Shown one piece after another: positions 30,983 to 40,957 of a DNA stretch of 45,070 nucleotides. Origin of the DNA: Cladosporium sp. IMV 00045 (lineage: Eukaryota > Ascomycota > Dothideomycetes > Cladosporiales > Cladosporiaceae); contig MSJI02000162.1 in the NCBI GenBank assembly GCA_001931905.2, forward strand, positions 646 to 45,715, given 5' to 3'. The translations under genes and the position numbers were made by a program. Position 1 is the first letter of the stretch. Each line of letters starts with the position of its first letter. The notes below the pieces were generated by a model. That model did no database searches. It was not told the DNA's origin and was given only the letters and a program-made list of their open reading frames with translations.

Positions 30983-31836
30983 CTACTCTTTTGCTGGAGA
31001 CTTGAGGCCCAACCTCTCAAGATCCCTCTCAAGGAGTGGAAGCTGGCTATTGAATCGGCTCGGCGGTGGAAAGCCGAGCATCGCGTCGTTGATTTGCAAG
31101 TTTGAAGTCGCTTCCCGCACCCTGGCTGCGACTCCCGCTAGCTCATTTCTTCTACTGGTAATCGATTCCCATTTTGACACAAGGTCCTTGTTGAAATCGG
31201 AGACCTTCTGTGCATTTTCACCAATGTCTGGTCTTGCAACGTCGGGCTGCGGGTCGGGATTGGTGCTCTGCTCTTCTGAGCATTTCTCTGACTCGAACCG
31301 GCCGGCATTGGGATCGGGGAAGGCGCGGCGAAAGATCTTGTCCACCTCTGCAGCTTTGATTTCTGCAAGCTCCTGGAACTTCTTCGCCGGCAATTCTGGC
31401 TTGCTCTCTTCTGCTGCTGATTAGCGCCCCATATTAAAGCATTGTGGATCTCTGAGACCGTACCTTTGATCTTTTCGACCGTCTCGGCGCACTCCCTGAC
31501 AGCCGCGTAAAGCGCCCCCACGCGCTCATCCCAAGCTTCGACTTGCGATGTTGCTGTCTTCAGCTCTCCCTCGATGCGCTCCCTTCGAGCGTCGGTGAGC
31601 GTCTCATCAGCAAGGCATGCCTCCGCGAGCTTCACGGCATCCTCGGACATCTGATGCTCGCTAATAGCCTATTCGAAGTCAGCTGCGTGTCATTCATGTC
31701 AAGATCAACGATTTCGATGAGCTTACCTCGCGGCACTGCTGTCCAAGGTCAACGTAACGACAAGCCTCGCAACCAAGGGTCCATTTGTCGTGGTCGCAAA
31801 TCCCTCGCGCACGATGTCTTCCATGAAGCCAGCCAT
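30983..31836 (-). CDS. Uncharacterised coiled-coil protein (about 246 aa)
   Basis: Three exons are inferred: 31727-31836, 31464-31660 and 30983-31416. Start ATG 31836 (MAGFMEDIVREGFATTTNGP) runs to a GTAAGC donor. Joining to ATTAG/C at 31660 keeps frame; the alternative acceptor GAATAG five residues upstream does not fit this frame. Exon 2 ends at GTACGG and exon 3 begins after a run of three CAG triplets, any of which keeps frame. The protein is mostly helical and charged (LTDARRERIEGELKTATSQV, KFQELAEIKAAEVDKIFRR) with a Pro/Asp/Glu-rich middle and a final helix (LLERDLERLGLKSPAKE). I do not recognise the family; a structural subunit of a small complex would be consistent. The exon 1 frame is the least certain part. 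Confidence 0.6.
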
Positions 31837-32044
31837 GTTGTCTTTGATGTCGTTTGTTAAGCGTGGAAGATGGAGGTGCGCTCGGCCGATGTTGCTGGTT
31901 GTGGAATGATTGTGCGGCGATTGACAATTGTACGAGTGAGTGTTCAGAACTAATAATGCCAGAGCGGGATCATTACGGGAGGCGGCGGGCCGTTGCCATT
32001 TTGATTGCACTGCATGTGAATGTGAATGTGTGTACCTCTGAGTA
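31837..32044. promoter_or_regulatory. Upstream region of the coiled-coil gene
   Basis: This is the 5' side of the minus-strand coiled-coil gene, directly adjoining the 100-base tandem repeat. No specific site was recognised. One frame stays open through exon 1 into this stretch, but from a TTG only. Confidence 0.3.
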
Positions 32045-32443
32045 GGAGATATGGTGTTGGGGGAAGGGTGTATCTCAGTAGTCAGGGGTCGACTTTGGGG
32101 TTGTGGGAGGGGATGGTCTTAGCACATCCGTTTACTCTCTTTTTGGAGACACTGATCTTGTGAGAACCGGTCTCTCAGTGATGAGGGGGTCGGTTTAGAG
32201 GTACTATGGCTGATGGTACTAGCACATGATATTGTATTCACCTGGAGATACGGTGGTATTAAGATAGGGTATCTCAATGGTCAGAGGTCGGTTTGAGCAT
32301 GCTAGAGCGAAGGATAGTAGCATATGGGAGGCATACTATCTCAAAAGACATCGTGCTATCGAAACAGGGTTTCTTGATGGTGAGAAGTCGGTCTAGGGGT
32401 AATAAAGGGAACGGTATTAGCACAAGTGAAGTATTCGAGGTCG
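32045..32443. repeat. Diverged tandem repeat, four copies of about 100 bases
   Basis: Four adjacent units start at 32045, 32145, 32244 and 32344 (periods 100, 99, 100). Each opens with GGAGA/AAAGA. About 25-30 bases in, each has a block like GGGTNTCTCAGTGGTCAGRG followed by GTCGGTTT, and near position 75-80 a block like GGTATTAGCACATG. The rest has diverged strongly. The units lie between the 3' end of the MFS transporter (24 bases away) and the promoter of the coiled-coil gene. No open frame spans them. This looks like an old minisatellite or a decayed satellite fragment. Confidence 0.8.
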
Positions 32444-32467
32444 AAAATCTTTTAACTGCGTAGTGGT

Positions 32468-34003
32468 CTAAGGCTTGTACTTAACACTAGCCCTCAACTT
32501 CGGGCCCCAAACAAAGAAAATCCAAGGAATAGGCGTCATAGCCAGAGAAATGAAACCGAATAGACTCGTCGCCCAACCGATCCCAAGCGCGTCGTACATG
32601 TACGTAACCCAAAGGGGGAAGACGCATCCAACAGTGTATCGTGCTAAATTGTTTGCACCCATGGCTGACGCTGTGTAACGAGCGCCGTAGGTGTCCGTGA
32701 GATAGAGCGTCGCGGCCATGAAGATGAGAAGGTTGCCGCATCCAAAGAATGCTTCGGCGATGACAGGACTGATCCAGTGAATATCCGAGCGTGCCGTCCA
32801 GCCGAACCAGAAGAGTGAGATGGGGATGAGAATGCTGCCGGCCATGGCGATGTAGAGCCGGGACTCGGGGCTCACTTTCCCGCCTCCGCCAGTCTCCTTC
32901 GAAACGCGAACCTGTTTCTTGACAAGCGTGAGGTTCAGAATAACGATAGCCAGGCAGCCGACAATGCATCCAACTCCGAGACCGAGAAACGTAAGGCCGC
33001 TTGAGCCAAGCGAGAATCCATATACATCCTGCATGATCTCCTCGAATACAGTAAAGAAAGAGTAGAGCATCGCGAAGTTTAAAGCAATGTAAAGTGTAAA
33101 TAGGCCGACAATTGGTTCTGTCAACCCCATGTGCACCGGCCTCGTGAGGTTGACAGTCAAGAACACCTTGGTGGCTTCAAGCGTAGACCGCTCGCTACCT
33201 GGTAAGCTTATGCCAATTTGTTTAGCCCTTCTGGCGAGAATCCTGGGTTTGTATGTTTCGTGCATGCCGAAAGCTGGAGCGAGGAGTGCTACAGTCACAA
33301 ACAGCAGGCACCACTGTGTCCATCTCCAGCCGTAAGCGACAGTGGCGTAGCCTCCAATGACAGGACCAAGACTGGGAGCAAGGAAAGGAGTTGTTGCGTA
33401 GAGAGCCATGGGGATGGCCCTCTCTTGCGGTCTCCAGACGTCGGCGACTGTAGCGCTTCCGATCGACAGACCCGGACTGCCGAACACTCCAGCAAAGAAA
33501 CGGCAGATGATTAGACTCGCAAGGTTCTGGGAGAATCCCGAACCCAAGATAAAGAGTGCAAAGATAGGGATCGAGACCAGGTATACCGCCTTCCGTCCCA
33601 GAACCTCACTGCTGGGTCCCGCGAGCATAGGGCCTACAGCAAGGGCCAGCACATACAAGCTGTAAGGCAAGATAGCAACGATAGAAGATCCTCCAAGGTC
33701 TTTCATCATATCTTCTCGGCCGGGGACGTAGATGCTAGAAGCCAGAGTGCAGACAAAGGCGATGCTTGCCGGTATGAACGTGTGGTAAATCCTCTTCCAG
33801 GCATTCCAGTTCCAAGGGTTCTCCGGATCATCAGGCCCATCCCAGTCCTCTATCCTTGCTCGCAGATCTTTATGTTTCTCTTCATGTTGGAGAGAGGGTC
33901 GGGACGACTGCCCCGGTGTACCATATTTTCCAGACTCGAGGTCGACTGCTGAATTGACGCGTGTAGAGTCGCTCGACTTCTTCGACGAGGCCGAAGACAT
34001 CAT
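32468..34003 (-). CDS. MFS multidrug-type transporter, DHA1 family (511 aa)
   Basis: Intronless frame from ATG 34003 (a second ATG follows at once). A hydrophilic N-terminal tail of about 70 residues ends in DDPENPWNWNAWKRIYH, the usual lead-in of fungal DHA1 carriers. Twelve membrane segments follow, with the TM2-TM3 loop motif GPSSEVLGRKAVYL and TM4/TM5 sequences (CRFFAGVFGSPGLSIG; TPFLAPSLGPVIGG). The length is typical. Proteins of this group export drugs, polyamines or small metabolites from the plasma membrane by proton antiport. The neighbouring P450 on the same strand, less than 1 kb upstream, suggests detoxification or a small secondary-metabolism pair, but this is inference. The stop lies 24 bases from the tandem repeat. 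Confidence 0.92.
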   Translation of the reverse strand: MMSSASSKKSSDSTRVNSAVDLESGKYGTPGQSSRPSLQHEEKHKDLRARIEDWDGPDDPENPWNWNAWKRIYHTFIPASIAFVCTLASSIYVPGREDMMKDLGGSSIVAILPYSLYVLALAVGPMLAGPSSEVLGRKAVYLVSIPIFALFILGSGFSQNLASLIICRFFAGVFGSPGLSIGSATVADVWRPQERAIPMALYATTPFLAPSLGPVIGGYATVAYGWRWTQWCLLFVTVALLAPAFGMHETYKPRILARRAKQIGISLPGSERSTLEATKVFLTVNLTRPVHMGLTEPIVGLFTLYIALNFAMLYSFFTVFEEIMQDVYGFSLGSSGLTFLGLGVGCIVGCLAIVILNLTLVKKQVRVSKETGGGGKVSPESRLYIAMAGSILIPISLFWFGWTARSDIHWISPVIAEAFFGCGNLLIFMAATLYLTDTYGARYTASAMGANNLARYTVGCVFPLWVTYMYDALGIGWATSLFGFISLAMTPIPWIFFVWGPKLRASVKYKP

Positions 34004-34993
34004 AGGGGGAGAAGAAGCCCGAGCAGGACTGTGAATGAAATGTAGACAAAAGAGAGTAATGATGATGAAGAGAGGTTGACCTACCTTGCCAGCGAGAAGA
34101 GATAACGACTCGTAAGGCAGAGCACACCGGCCCTCACAGGAGCACGCAAATAGGAAACCGCATCACCATACTCCGTGTTCATCGGGCGTTGTCCATCAAC
34201 AAATGCAAATCCGCGACACCAAAAACCGTTGAAAAAAAAGCACGGCGCGATGGACGATCTAAGGATGAAGTCATCAAGGGCAGCCCAAACCAACTCCTGG
34301 CTCTCATAGGTTCAGGGAACAAGATGCCTCGGTATCTTTGGCAACACCCTGCTGATTCTTCTCAAACACGAAAGAAAAGAAATCGAGAAACTGTTTCGCG
34401 GGATTGCATGCCGCCAAAGCCGGCCAGTCTGTTGGTGCAAGAAGGGCCCATTTTTTAATCATAGACCCACCGTATCTTGCCGTTACCCGTTGTTGAATCG
34501 CGCTGAAGGGCGATAGCCAGTCGTGAGCTGCGAATCTGCGTGCGCTGATGGCAAATGTGATCTGTCGCGGGCGATCCTGCAATATATGCGACGGGTATAG
34601 ATCAGCTGATGATCTCGTGATACAATAATAACATAACAATAATGATGCTTACTTCCATTTTCATCAAAAAAGCGCTGTCAGCGCGAGTGATATTGATTTC
34701 ATCGAATAATTGCAACAAAACATTTGACAGAAATGAACAAATAATCGATAGATATGGCTATCTGCTATGGGAACCATTAGCAGCGTCTTTGCTATCATAC
34801 TCCTCTTAACCAGATCATAAACCGAGCTCCCGTGCAGCAGAAAGAAAGATCGAAAATCTACGCTCAAATCACCAGCGCGGTACTGGAATCAGGATTGTAT
34901 CCAATTCTTATTTCCGTCTCGATGGCCGTGAAATATGACGATGCATTAAGCGTGCGTCAAAGAAAAAGAAATTATATCATGGGAGAAGTGCAC
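34004..34993. other. Spacer between MFS transporter and P450
   Basis: The P450 gene ends at 34994 and the MFS start is at 34003, so this 990-base stretch holds the MFS promoter and the P450 3' UTR. It is AT-rich around 34620-34830. A 90-codon plus-strand frame (34189-34458) resembles nothing known and is probably chance. Confidence 0.4.
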
Positions 34994-37218
34994 TCATGAA
35001 AACACCTCGCCCCAGCCATACTCCTCATCACCGTGGTTGCCTCCCTTCCAATAGACGCGAGAGTCTTCAAACTCTCCGTCCATCTTGAGCTCCATCCACC
35101 GACGAGCGATGCGGTCGGCTTTGTCCTGGTCGCGGATCTTGAGATTGAATTTGAACGGACGAGGCTTTGCAATGAGGAGAGTCGAGAACTCTAAAGTAGG
35201 ATCGGTAGTGCTGGAGGATGTATCTGCTTTGGCAGATGGATTGTGCGCAGCAGCTTTCTGGGTGCGTTTCTCAAGCTCAGAATCGAAGCTCGCGGTGGTC
35301 TCAGCAGGTGAAGGTGGTGCTTCGAACATGTTGCCCACACTGGGGAGCCCAGGCGTGCCGGCGAGTTTGGAGGGCTTCCCTGCAGTGTCGGTACTATCTG
35401 GAAACTCGCCTGGTAGACTGACGCCTGAGTCGTTTTTGTGGTGCGTGCTCGCAGCGTTACCCTTCTGAGAGAGTTCCTGGGCGATCAATTCTTCGTTCGG
35501 TGGAGTGTCTGGTCTGGAAGCAACATGTCGTGTCTGCAAAGACTTTTGCTCAGCAACGTGCTTCGTGTGTGCTTCGTCCGCCTCTGCCTCATCCTCGACA
35601 TCTTCAGTCTCGGCATGCATGGAGAACATCCATGCCATGTTACCGATACCAACAAACAAGTCCGCCTCCGTCACGCCCATGCCTTGACAAGTACGACGTC
35701 CATAGCCAAATTGGCTGTAGGAGGTGATGGTAGGGAATTTGGACAAAGGCTCTTGGTAAGTGGGGTACCTGGACTCGAGCCATCTCATCGGATTCCACGC
35801 ATCTGGTTCATAGAAGACCTCTGGGTCGCGAGAGATCGACCATTCAAGCGGATGCATCACGGATCCTGCTGGGATGTGGTAGCCTTTGTACGTATCATCC
35901 TTCACCGAAGCGTGCGGGATGCCTAATTGAGTCGTCAGCTGGGACTGTATCTCCAAAAGACATGGCTTACGTACCAGTAGGCACAGGTGGGCGCCATCGT
36001 AGCGTCTCACGAATAAAAGCACGGAGGACAGGCATGTCGGGCATGTCACTGTACCGGATCATGCGGTCGCCACAGACACGGTCAATCTCCTCGTGAAGTA
36101 TGTGCTGGTATTGAGGGTAGTGGCAGAGGGCGAGACAAAAGCTCTGCATCGGCGCTGCTACCGTCAAGGCACCGGCAATGCCATGCATGCCAACAGCGTA
36201 CGCGCCCTCAAGATCCGAATCGAACTTCCAGGCCTTTTTGTTTTCCAGGAACGTTCGCATCCAAGAAGACTTCGGCTGCAGGCTAGGAAGAATCGGGGCT
36301 GGTGCGTAAGGGTTCTCTTCAGATTGCTTGATCTGCCGACGAACTTCGTCTTGCATTGTCTCAAAGAACTTCCGCTCGGTTCGTCCGCGTCGCAATTCCC
36401 ATGCCTTGGTTTTCGACCAGTTCTCGGGGAGGGACATCACCAAAGGGAGTTTGTTGGCGAACGAACCAGTGGGCGAGACACCGATGAGAAGCTCGCGTGC
36501 TCTTTGTTTGAGCTCTTCTGCAGCCGTTGACGTTCCCCACCCCAAACGACAAGTAACACGGCTTACGTAGCTCTCAAGAGCATGGTTGTATCGTGATGGC
36601 TCGGTCATGACTTCGAATAGAAGACGAATAGACTCCAGCTCAGGGTACCCGTAGAATTCTTCCTTCGCCGAGGCGTCCATGATCTGTTTGGCAAACTTTC
36701 GTTGCCTCGTCCACTTTTCGTTCTTGCTCATCAGAGGAAGATACTGACCGCTGTCACGGTTGTCGTGCTCCAGAGCAGGAATGAAGGGTCTATCCGAGTA
36801 GTTTGCGCTGCGTTTTGACAGAAGGTCGTGAGCAATGTGATCGCGGGAAATCCAGACGTGGTTCGTTCCAGCAAGATTAACCTGGTAGATGGCCGTAAAT
36901 CTCTAACCTGGTATATGGGACCGTAAATCTCATTCCATACCTGGTAGATGGGACCGTAAATCTCACTCCATTCGTGGAATTTCAGCCAACTGTTCTTCTC
37001 GGGAAGCTCATGTACATTCCCGATGAACGGAAGACCTGAAGGATCATCAGATTTGTTCGAATGTCGTTCAACTCCTGTGCAGTTTGGTGCTCACCTTTAG
37101 GCCCTGGTAACCTCTTGATGCCAGCTGGTAGTCTGTTCTTCTTCAAGTTCTCGATGTACTTAGCAATCGCAAAGATGCCAATGGCAACAGCGAGCGCAGC
37201 TAACGAGATCAAAACCAT
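34994..37218 (-). CDS. Cytochrome P450 monooxygenase (684 aa) with a duplication-derived intron
   Basis: Four exons are inferred: 37095-37218, 36941-37035, 35975-36881 and 34994-35922, all frame-consistent. An N-terminal membrane anchor (MVLISLAALAVAIGIFAIAKYI) precedes a Pro-rich hinge (KRLPGPKGLPFIGNVHELP). The K-helix IRETLRWRPPVPTG, the meander (PDAWNPMRWLES) and the heme loop FGYGRRTCQGMG (Cys about 454) are intact, so it should bind heme at the ER membrane. The putative I-helix (AYAVGMHGIAGALTVAAP) lacks the common acid-alcohol pair (A/G-G-x-D/E-T). After helix L, about 137 residues (478-614) of acidic, Ser/Pro/Lys-rich disordered sequence interrupt the domain before it resumes at TLEFSTLLIAKPRPFKFN. 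Length is therefore 684 instead of about 530. Intron 2 consists of copies of the adjoining exon. The substrate is unknown. Confidence 0.88.
36880..36971 (-). repeat. Tandem copies of exon sequence forming P450 intron 2
   Basis: Read on the minus strand: copy 1 is 36971-36939 (33 bases), copy 2 is 36938-36906 (33 bases, two mismatches to copy 1, no gap between them), copy 3 is 36905-36880 (26 bases, 5' truncated and missing two bases). Each copy holds GAGATTTACGG, then CCAT(C/A)TACCAGGT. Copy 1 codes for WSEIYGPIYQV of the P450. The donor is GTATGG at the copy 1/copy 2 border; the acceptor is the CAG of copy 3. Intron 36882-36940 is 59 bases. Confidence 0.9.
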
Positions 37219-40200
37219 TGCTCGTGTTGTGGTCGTTATTACGCGCTTAGTGCGCAGGCGTAGGGGTAAATATTGCGGATGGGCCAATAGAAAGGATCAG
37301 TCAAGGTCGGCAACGATGAAGAGAAAGTATGAAAGAGAACAAGTGAAATGGCGGAATGACTAGTCGGTTATACAAATGTAAAGAAAGAGGCAGGCAGGCA
37401 AAGATTGCCGAGGATGAAGGACAAGATGGTCAAGATAATGCCGTATCCTCGAAAAAGAGAGGCCAAGTATGCGGCCGACCTGATGTTGCAGAAAGGGTGT
37501 CTTGTAAGCTCTCGCCCCAGCCTATTGAAAAAGCCATGGCCTCCTAATTTTGATAGACTCGCGAGCGGACGCACGAACTTGCAGTGCCCACGCAGGCATG
37601 AACAGCCCGCTCGGTGTCATCTGCAGATGCGGAGCTGCTGGGTCTATGCAATGGTCGTTTCGCATACTCTGCAGGGAGTTGTAGGATTGGTAACTCGGCC
37701 GCGTGCCCAGATCGTGCTGGCGCGAAACCGATTCCCGCTCCAGGTGGCTGCAATCGGACCAAACCATGTGGGAAAGGCAGGTGGTGAGACTACCCAATAC
37801 GTCCAGGTCCTGGTGCTGCTATGTACCGTGCCCATCTTTCGTCCTATAGCGATGGCTTTGGGATCTCGTACTTGGCAGATTCAGAAGGGCTTCGTAGGTT
37901 GGCGGCTTCGCATATGCCGCGCGTGGGTCCAAGCTAACAAAACTATACTCCTAGACACATGAGGCTCACAGAAGTAGGGAACCTTTGCCTGTACCCTTGA
38001 GTCAGTCAAAACATGCATCAAAACCTTCTCTTTTGGGGGCAGACCCTTGACGAAACCTACCCCTTTCATGGCTCAGGGAGGTTTTCGGCTCGCTCATCGA
38101 AGAGGCCGAGTACATGCATAAGGCAGGGTAGCGTCATTTTGCTGTGCCTAGGAAGTAGAAGTGAGGTGTGCAAAACAGCCAAGCGGGAAGTGAACACACT
38201 TCACCATGGCAAGGAGTAGCGAAGGCTCAGGTGGTGGCGTGGTGGCGCAAACAGCTTTAGGCGAGATCTACCGGCAGCCGGCAACGCCGCGGCTTGAAGA
38301 AAGCTTGAACCTCATGGCTGAAACGCACAGGCACAACAATACAATCCTGGCCCTGGCTACCTGAGTGAGCCTTGGCCCGCGCGCGGCACTTTCGCGCCCA
38401 CAGGCGCCTCTTACGCACCGTTGCACACTACGGAGAAGATCATGGGGATCCGGATGGGGAACTTGAGCAAGAACCTCACACGGAATGGGAATCTGCAAAT
38501 CGCCATGAGACCTGCCGACGCATCCCTCTGACGAAACGATAGGACGAGAGCACATAATTGGCGACTTCATGAGCTACATTGAATGCGTCGTCAGTAGAAT
38601 CTGACACTGGGACTTGGGAAAGACAGTCTATCACAGTTGCCGGTTGCACGTTGGCCCATAATCCTGCAGGATGCGGGATATGTCCTCACCGAAACGACTT
38701 CCAAACGTGCATTTCGCGCCATTGACGTTGCGGAGCAGCTAGCGACTCCAGCGATTCGGAAGGACTATTGTCGCGGTTTCCAAGCCTGGCATCTCATTCT
38801 CCAGGGGACTGGAATGCCGGATGAGAGACGGCATATCATCGCAGGTCCACTATCGGTGGGGTTAGTGAACCGATCCATGTCGCGCATCCCGCCCCAATGG
38901 CTTGTGAAGATGGGTACTGTGGTACCAAATTCAGTCTGATACGGCACCTGATGCGGCACCTGGACCTATCATGCTCACATCTGATCTGATTCGGGCAAGA
39001 ATAAACAGGAGAGCTCGAATCTCGATCGGGCTATAGCAATGGTCCATGCCTCCTACCAACAAGCGGAGCAACTGCACCACTATGTTAGTCGTTCTCAGGG
39101 GCAGTTAGTATGAAGTCAAAAGTCAAATCTGTTCAATACCACGAAGTGGATCATGGCTGAAAGCCCAACGGATGCCGGCGCATGAGGCTTTCCTCGCTTA
39201 TATGCACAGTAATTCCATGCGCTTCCGCAACACCACATAGATCACGATCAACGAAGGCGACTACGATCAGCCATGCGAACCGATGTAGTCGCGCAGTCTT
39301 TGCAGGATGACACTTCAAACCGGTTGCCTTGCAACTGTACACTGATGTAGTTGGGCCCAATTGGCATACCGACGTGCAGCCGTATGCTGTCGGAACCACG
39401 CCCAGGCGTGGGATAGCAAGCTCAACGATAGATATATCACTACGTGGGAGTGAGCGTTCTCTCGGCAACTGCACCTCAATATCATGAGAAGACCCATTAT
39501 GTGTCGCTGATCATCACCCTTGCACGGTGGGCTTCGGAGGCGTCTCTTTTAACTTCACGCCCTGCATACCATTTTGCCGTGGCCCGGCTATAGGAAGCGA
39601 CTGAAGAAATACTATTGTCAATAAAGCATTGCTTTAGCCGAAAGACTACTCCACCAGGGGTGCCCAGCCACGGCATCATGCTTTTCGACAGAAAGCATGC
39701 ATAAGTTGTGATGGCGTTTGATATTCTCGTATGCCATTGCCTGTTGTGAGTGCTTGAGAGATCCGCGGTACGAAGTACGAGGCCTTCGTTCCTCCTCGCA
39801 TCGCTTTCGGAGTCTGCGTTTTCGTGAAACTCTTGTTCCCCACGATCATCGGTGGATTGCATGGTATGCGAACGCCGACAGTCCCGGGGACATCGCGTAG
39901 ACCTCGCGAAGAGCACAGCTCGCTTAATCGGACTACCAGTATCATCTACATCAGAAGAGTAAATCGTTGATTCGCAGCCTCCGATCTCTCGAACGATACC
40001 GCAGCATGACAACGCGATTACCAATCTTACAGCGGTGCCCCTCAGCCAAGAAACAACGCGTAGACATCGACATTTCACGTCTCCCGGTCAGCCTATACCC
40101 TGTAAGTCACTATCAAGCCAACCATTGATTTCCAGTGACAGTCGCTTATCGGAAGGTCATCACATACATTCCCGTCCTCACGCACGTCGACCACCCTCCA

Positions 40201-40957
40201 ACGAGCTCCCAAGAAAGAAACAACAATTTACCAACAACAACATTGGTGGACTCTCCCAAGCCAAGTCTTTCGTCTGCATCACCAAGAATTGGGTCTCAGG
40301 CAAGGACACTTCATCCAACCAGATGTTTTCGCCGAGTATACAGGATGACGTTGCCCCGGCATGATGTTGTCCCAGCATGACGGAAACGAGGATGTGATCA
40401 TGACTGGGATTTCCAGCATTGCATCGAAATGACAAATGAAGGCGGCAGGCAATACACGCTTTTGTCCACCCGCAGCGACCAGAGCACCGTCGTTTGCAGC
40501 GAGCCTTGAAAGCTGGTATTTCAGCATCTCGCACAATCAAGCTGCTGATTGTTTTCGAGGTCGTTCGCAAAGAGTCATACCGATACACTGGGAATGAATG
40601 ATGGAAAGTAATAAGATTGAAAGATGAAGTCAGTAACCTTCGGCGGGAGGAAGGACCCTAAATGTAGATCCTCCATCCCCTCCTTCAACCCAACCTCGGC
40701 AAGACGTTCACGACTCCAACCATCATTGAAGGCGAAGAAAATATACCAGATCTATAGACCAGATAAACCCATCCCATACAGAAACAACCACATTAAAAAT
40801 CTCCAACGTCGTTCTGATTGCAAATACAACTCACTGCTCTCCCAACTCGTTGTATCTTAGGAAATCCCACAACCTAAAGCAATCAACTACCACTTCCCAC
40901 AGCCACCACAACCACCACAATCAGATATCACACACACTCAAACCACAACCACCCAAC
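37219..40957. other. 3.7-kb gene-poor region
   Basis: Only short frames occur on either strand (the longest are about 185-193 codons at 37405-37962 and 39497-40078), and none has a recognisable domain, a plausible start plus splice pattern, or transposase/reverse-transcriptase-like motifs. I found no terminal inverted repeats by eye. The first few hundred bases should hold the P450 promoter, the last few hundred the promoter of the enoyl-CoA hydratase gene (C/A-rich just before its ATG). A relic of a lost gene or mobile element is possible but not shown. Confidence 0.4.

Noticed and set aside
36880..36971. Reading the P450 tandem copies as a plain frameshift pseudogene
   Set aside because: Not excluded, but less likely: donor and acceptor are usable, 59 bases is a normal intron length here, and the rest of the gene is intact.
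40850..40957. Extending the enoyl-CoA hydratase upstream to 40850
   Set aside because: The 36 added residues are His/Asn/Ser-rich, unlike a presequence or the family N-terminus.
37219..40957. Transposable element in the gene-poor stretch
   Set aside because: No transposase, integrase or reverse-transcriptase motifs, no terminal repeats visible by eye; repeat-library search would be decisive.
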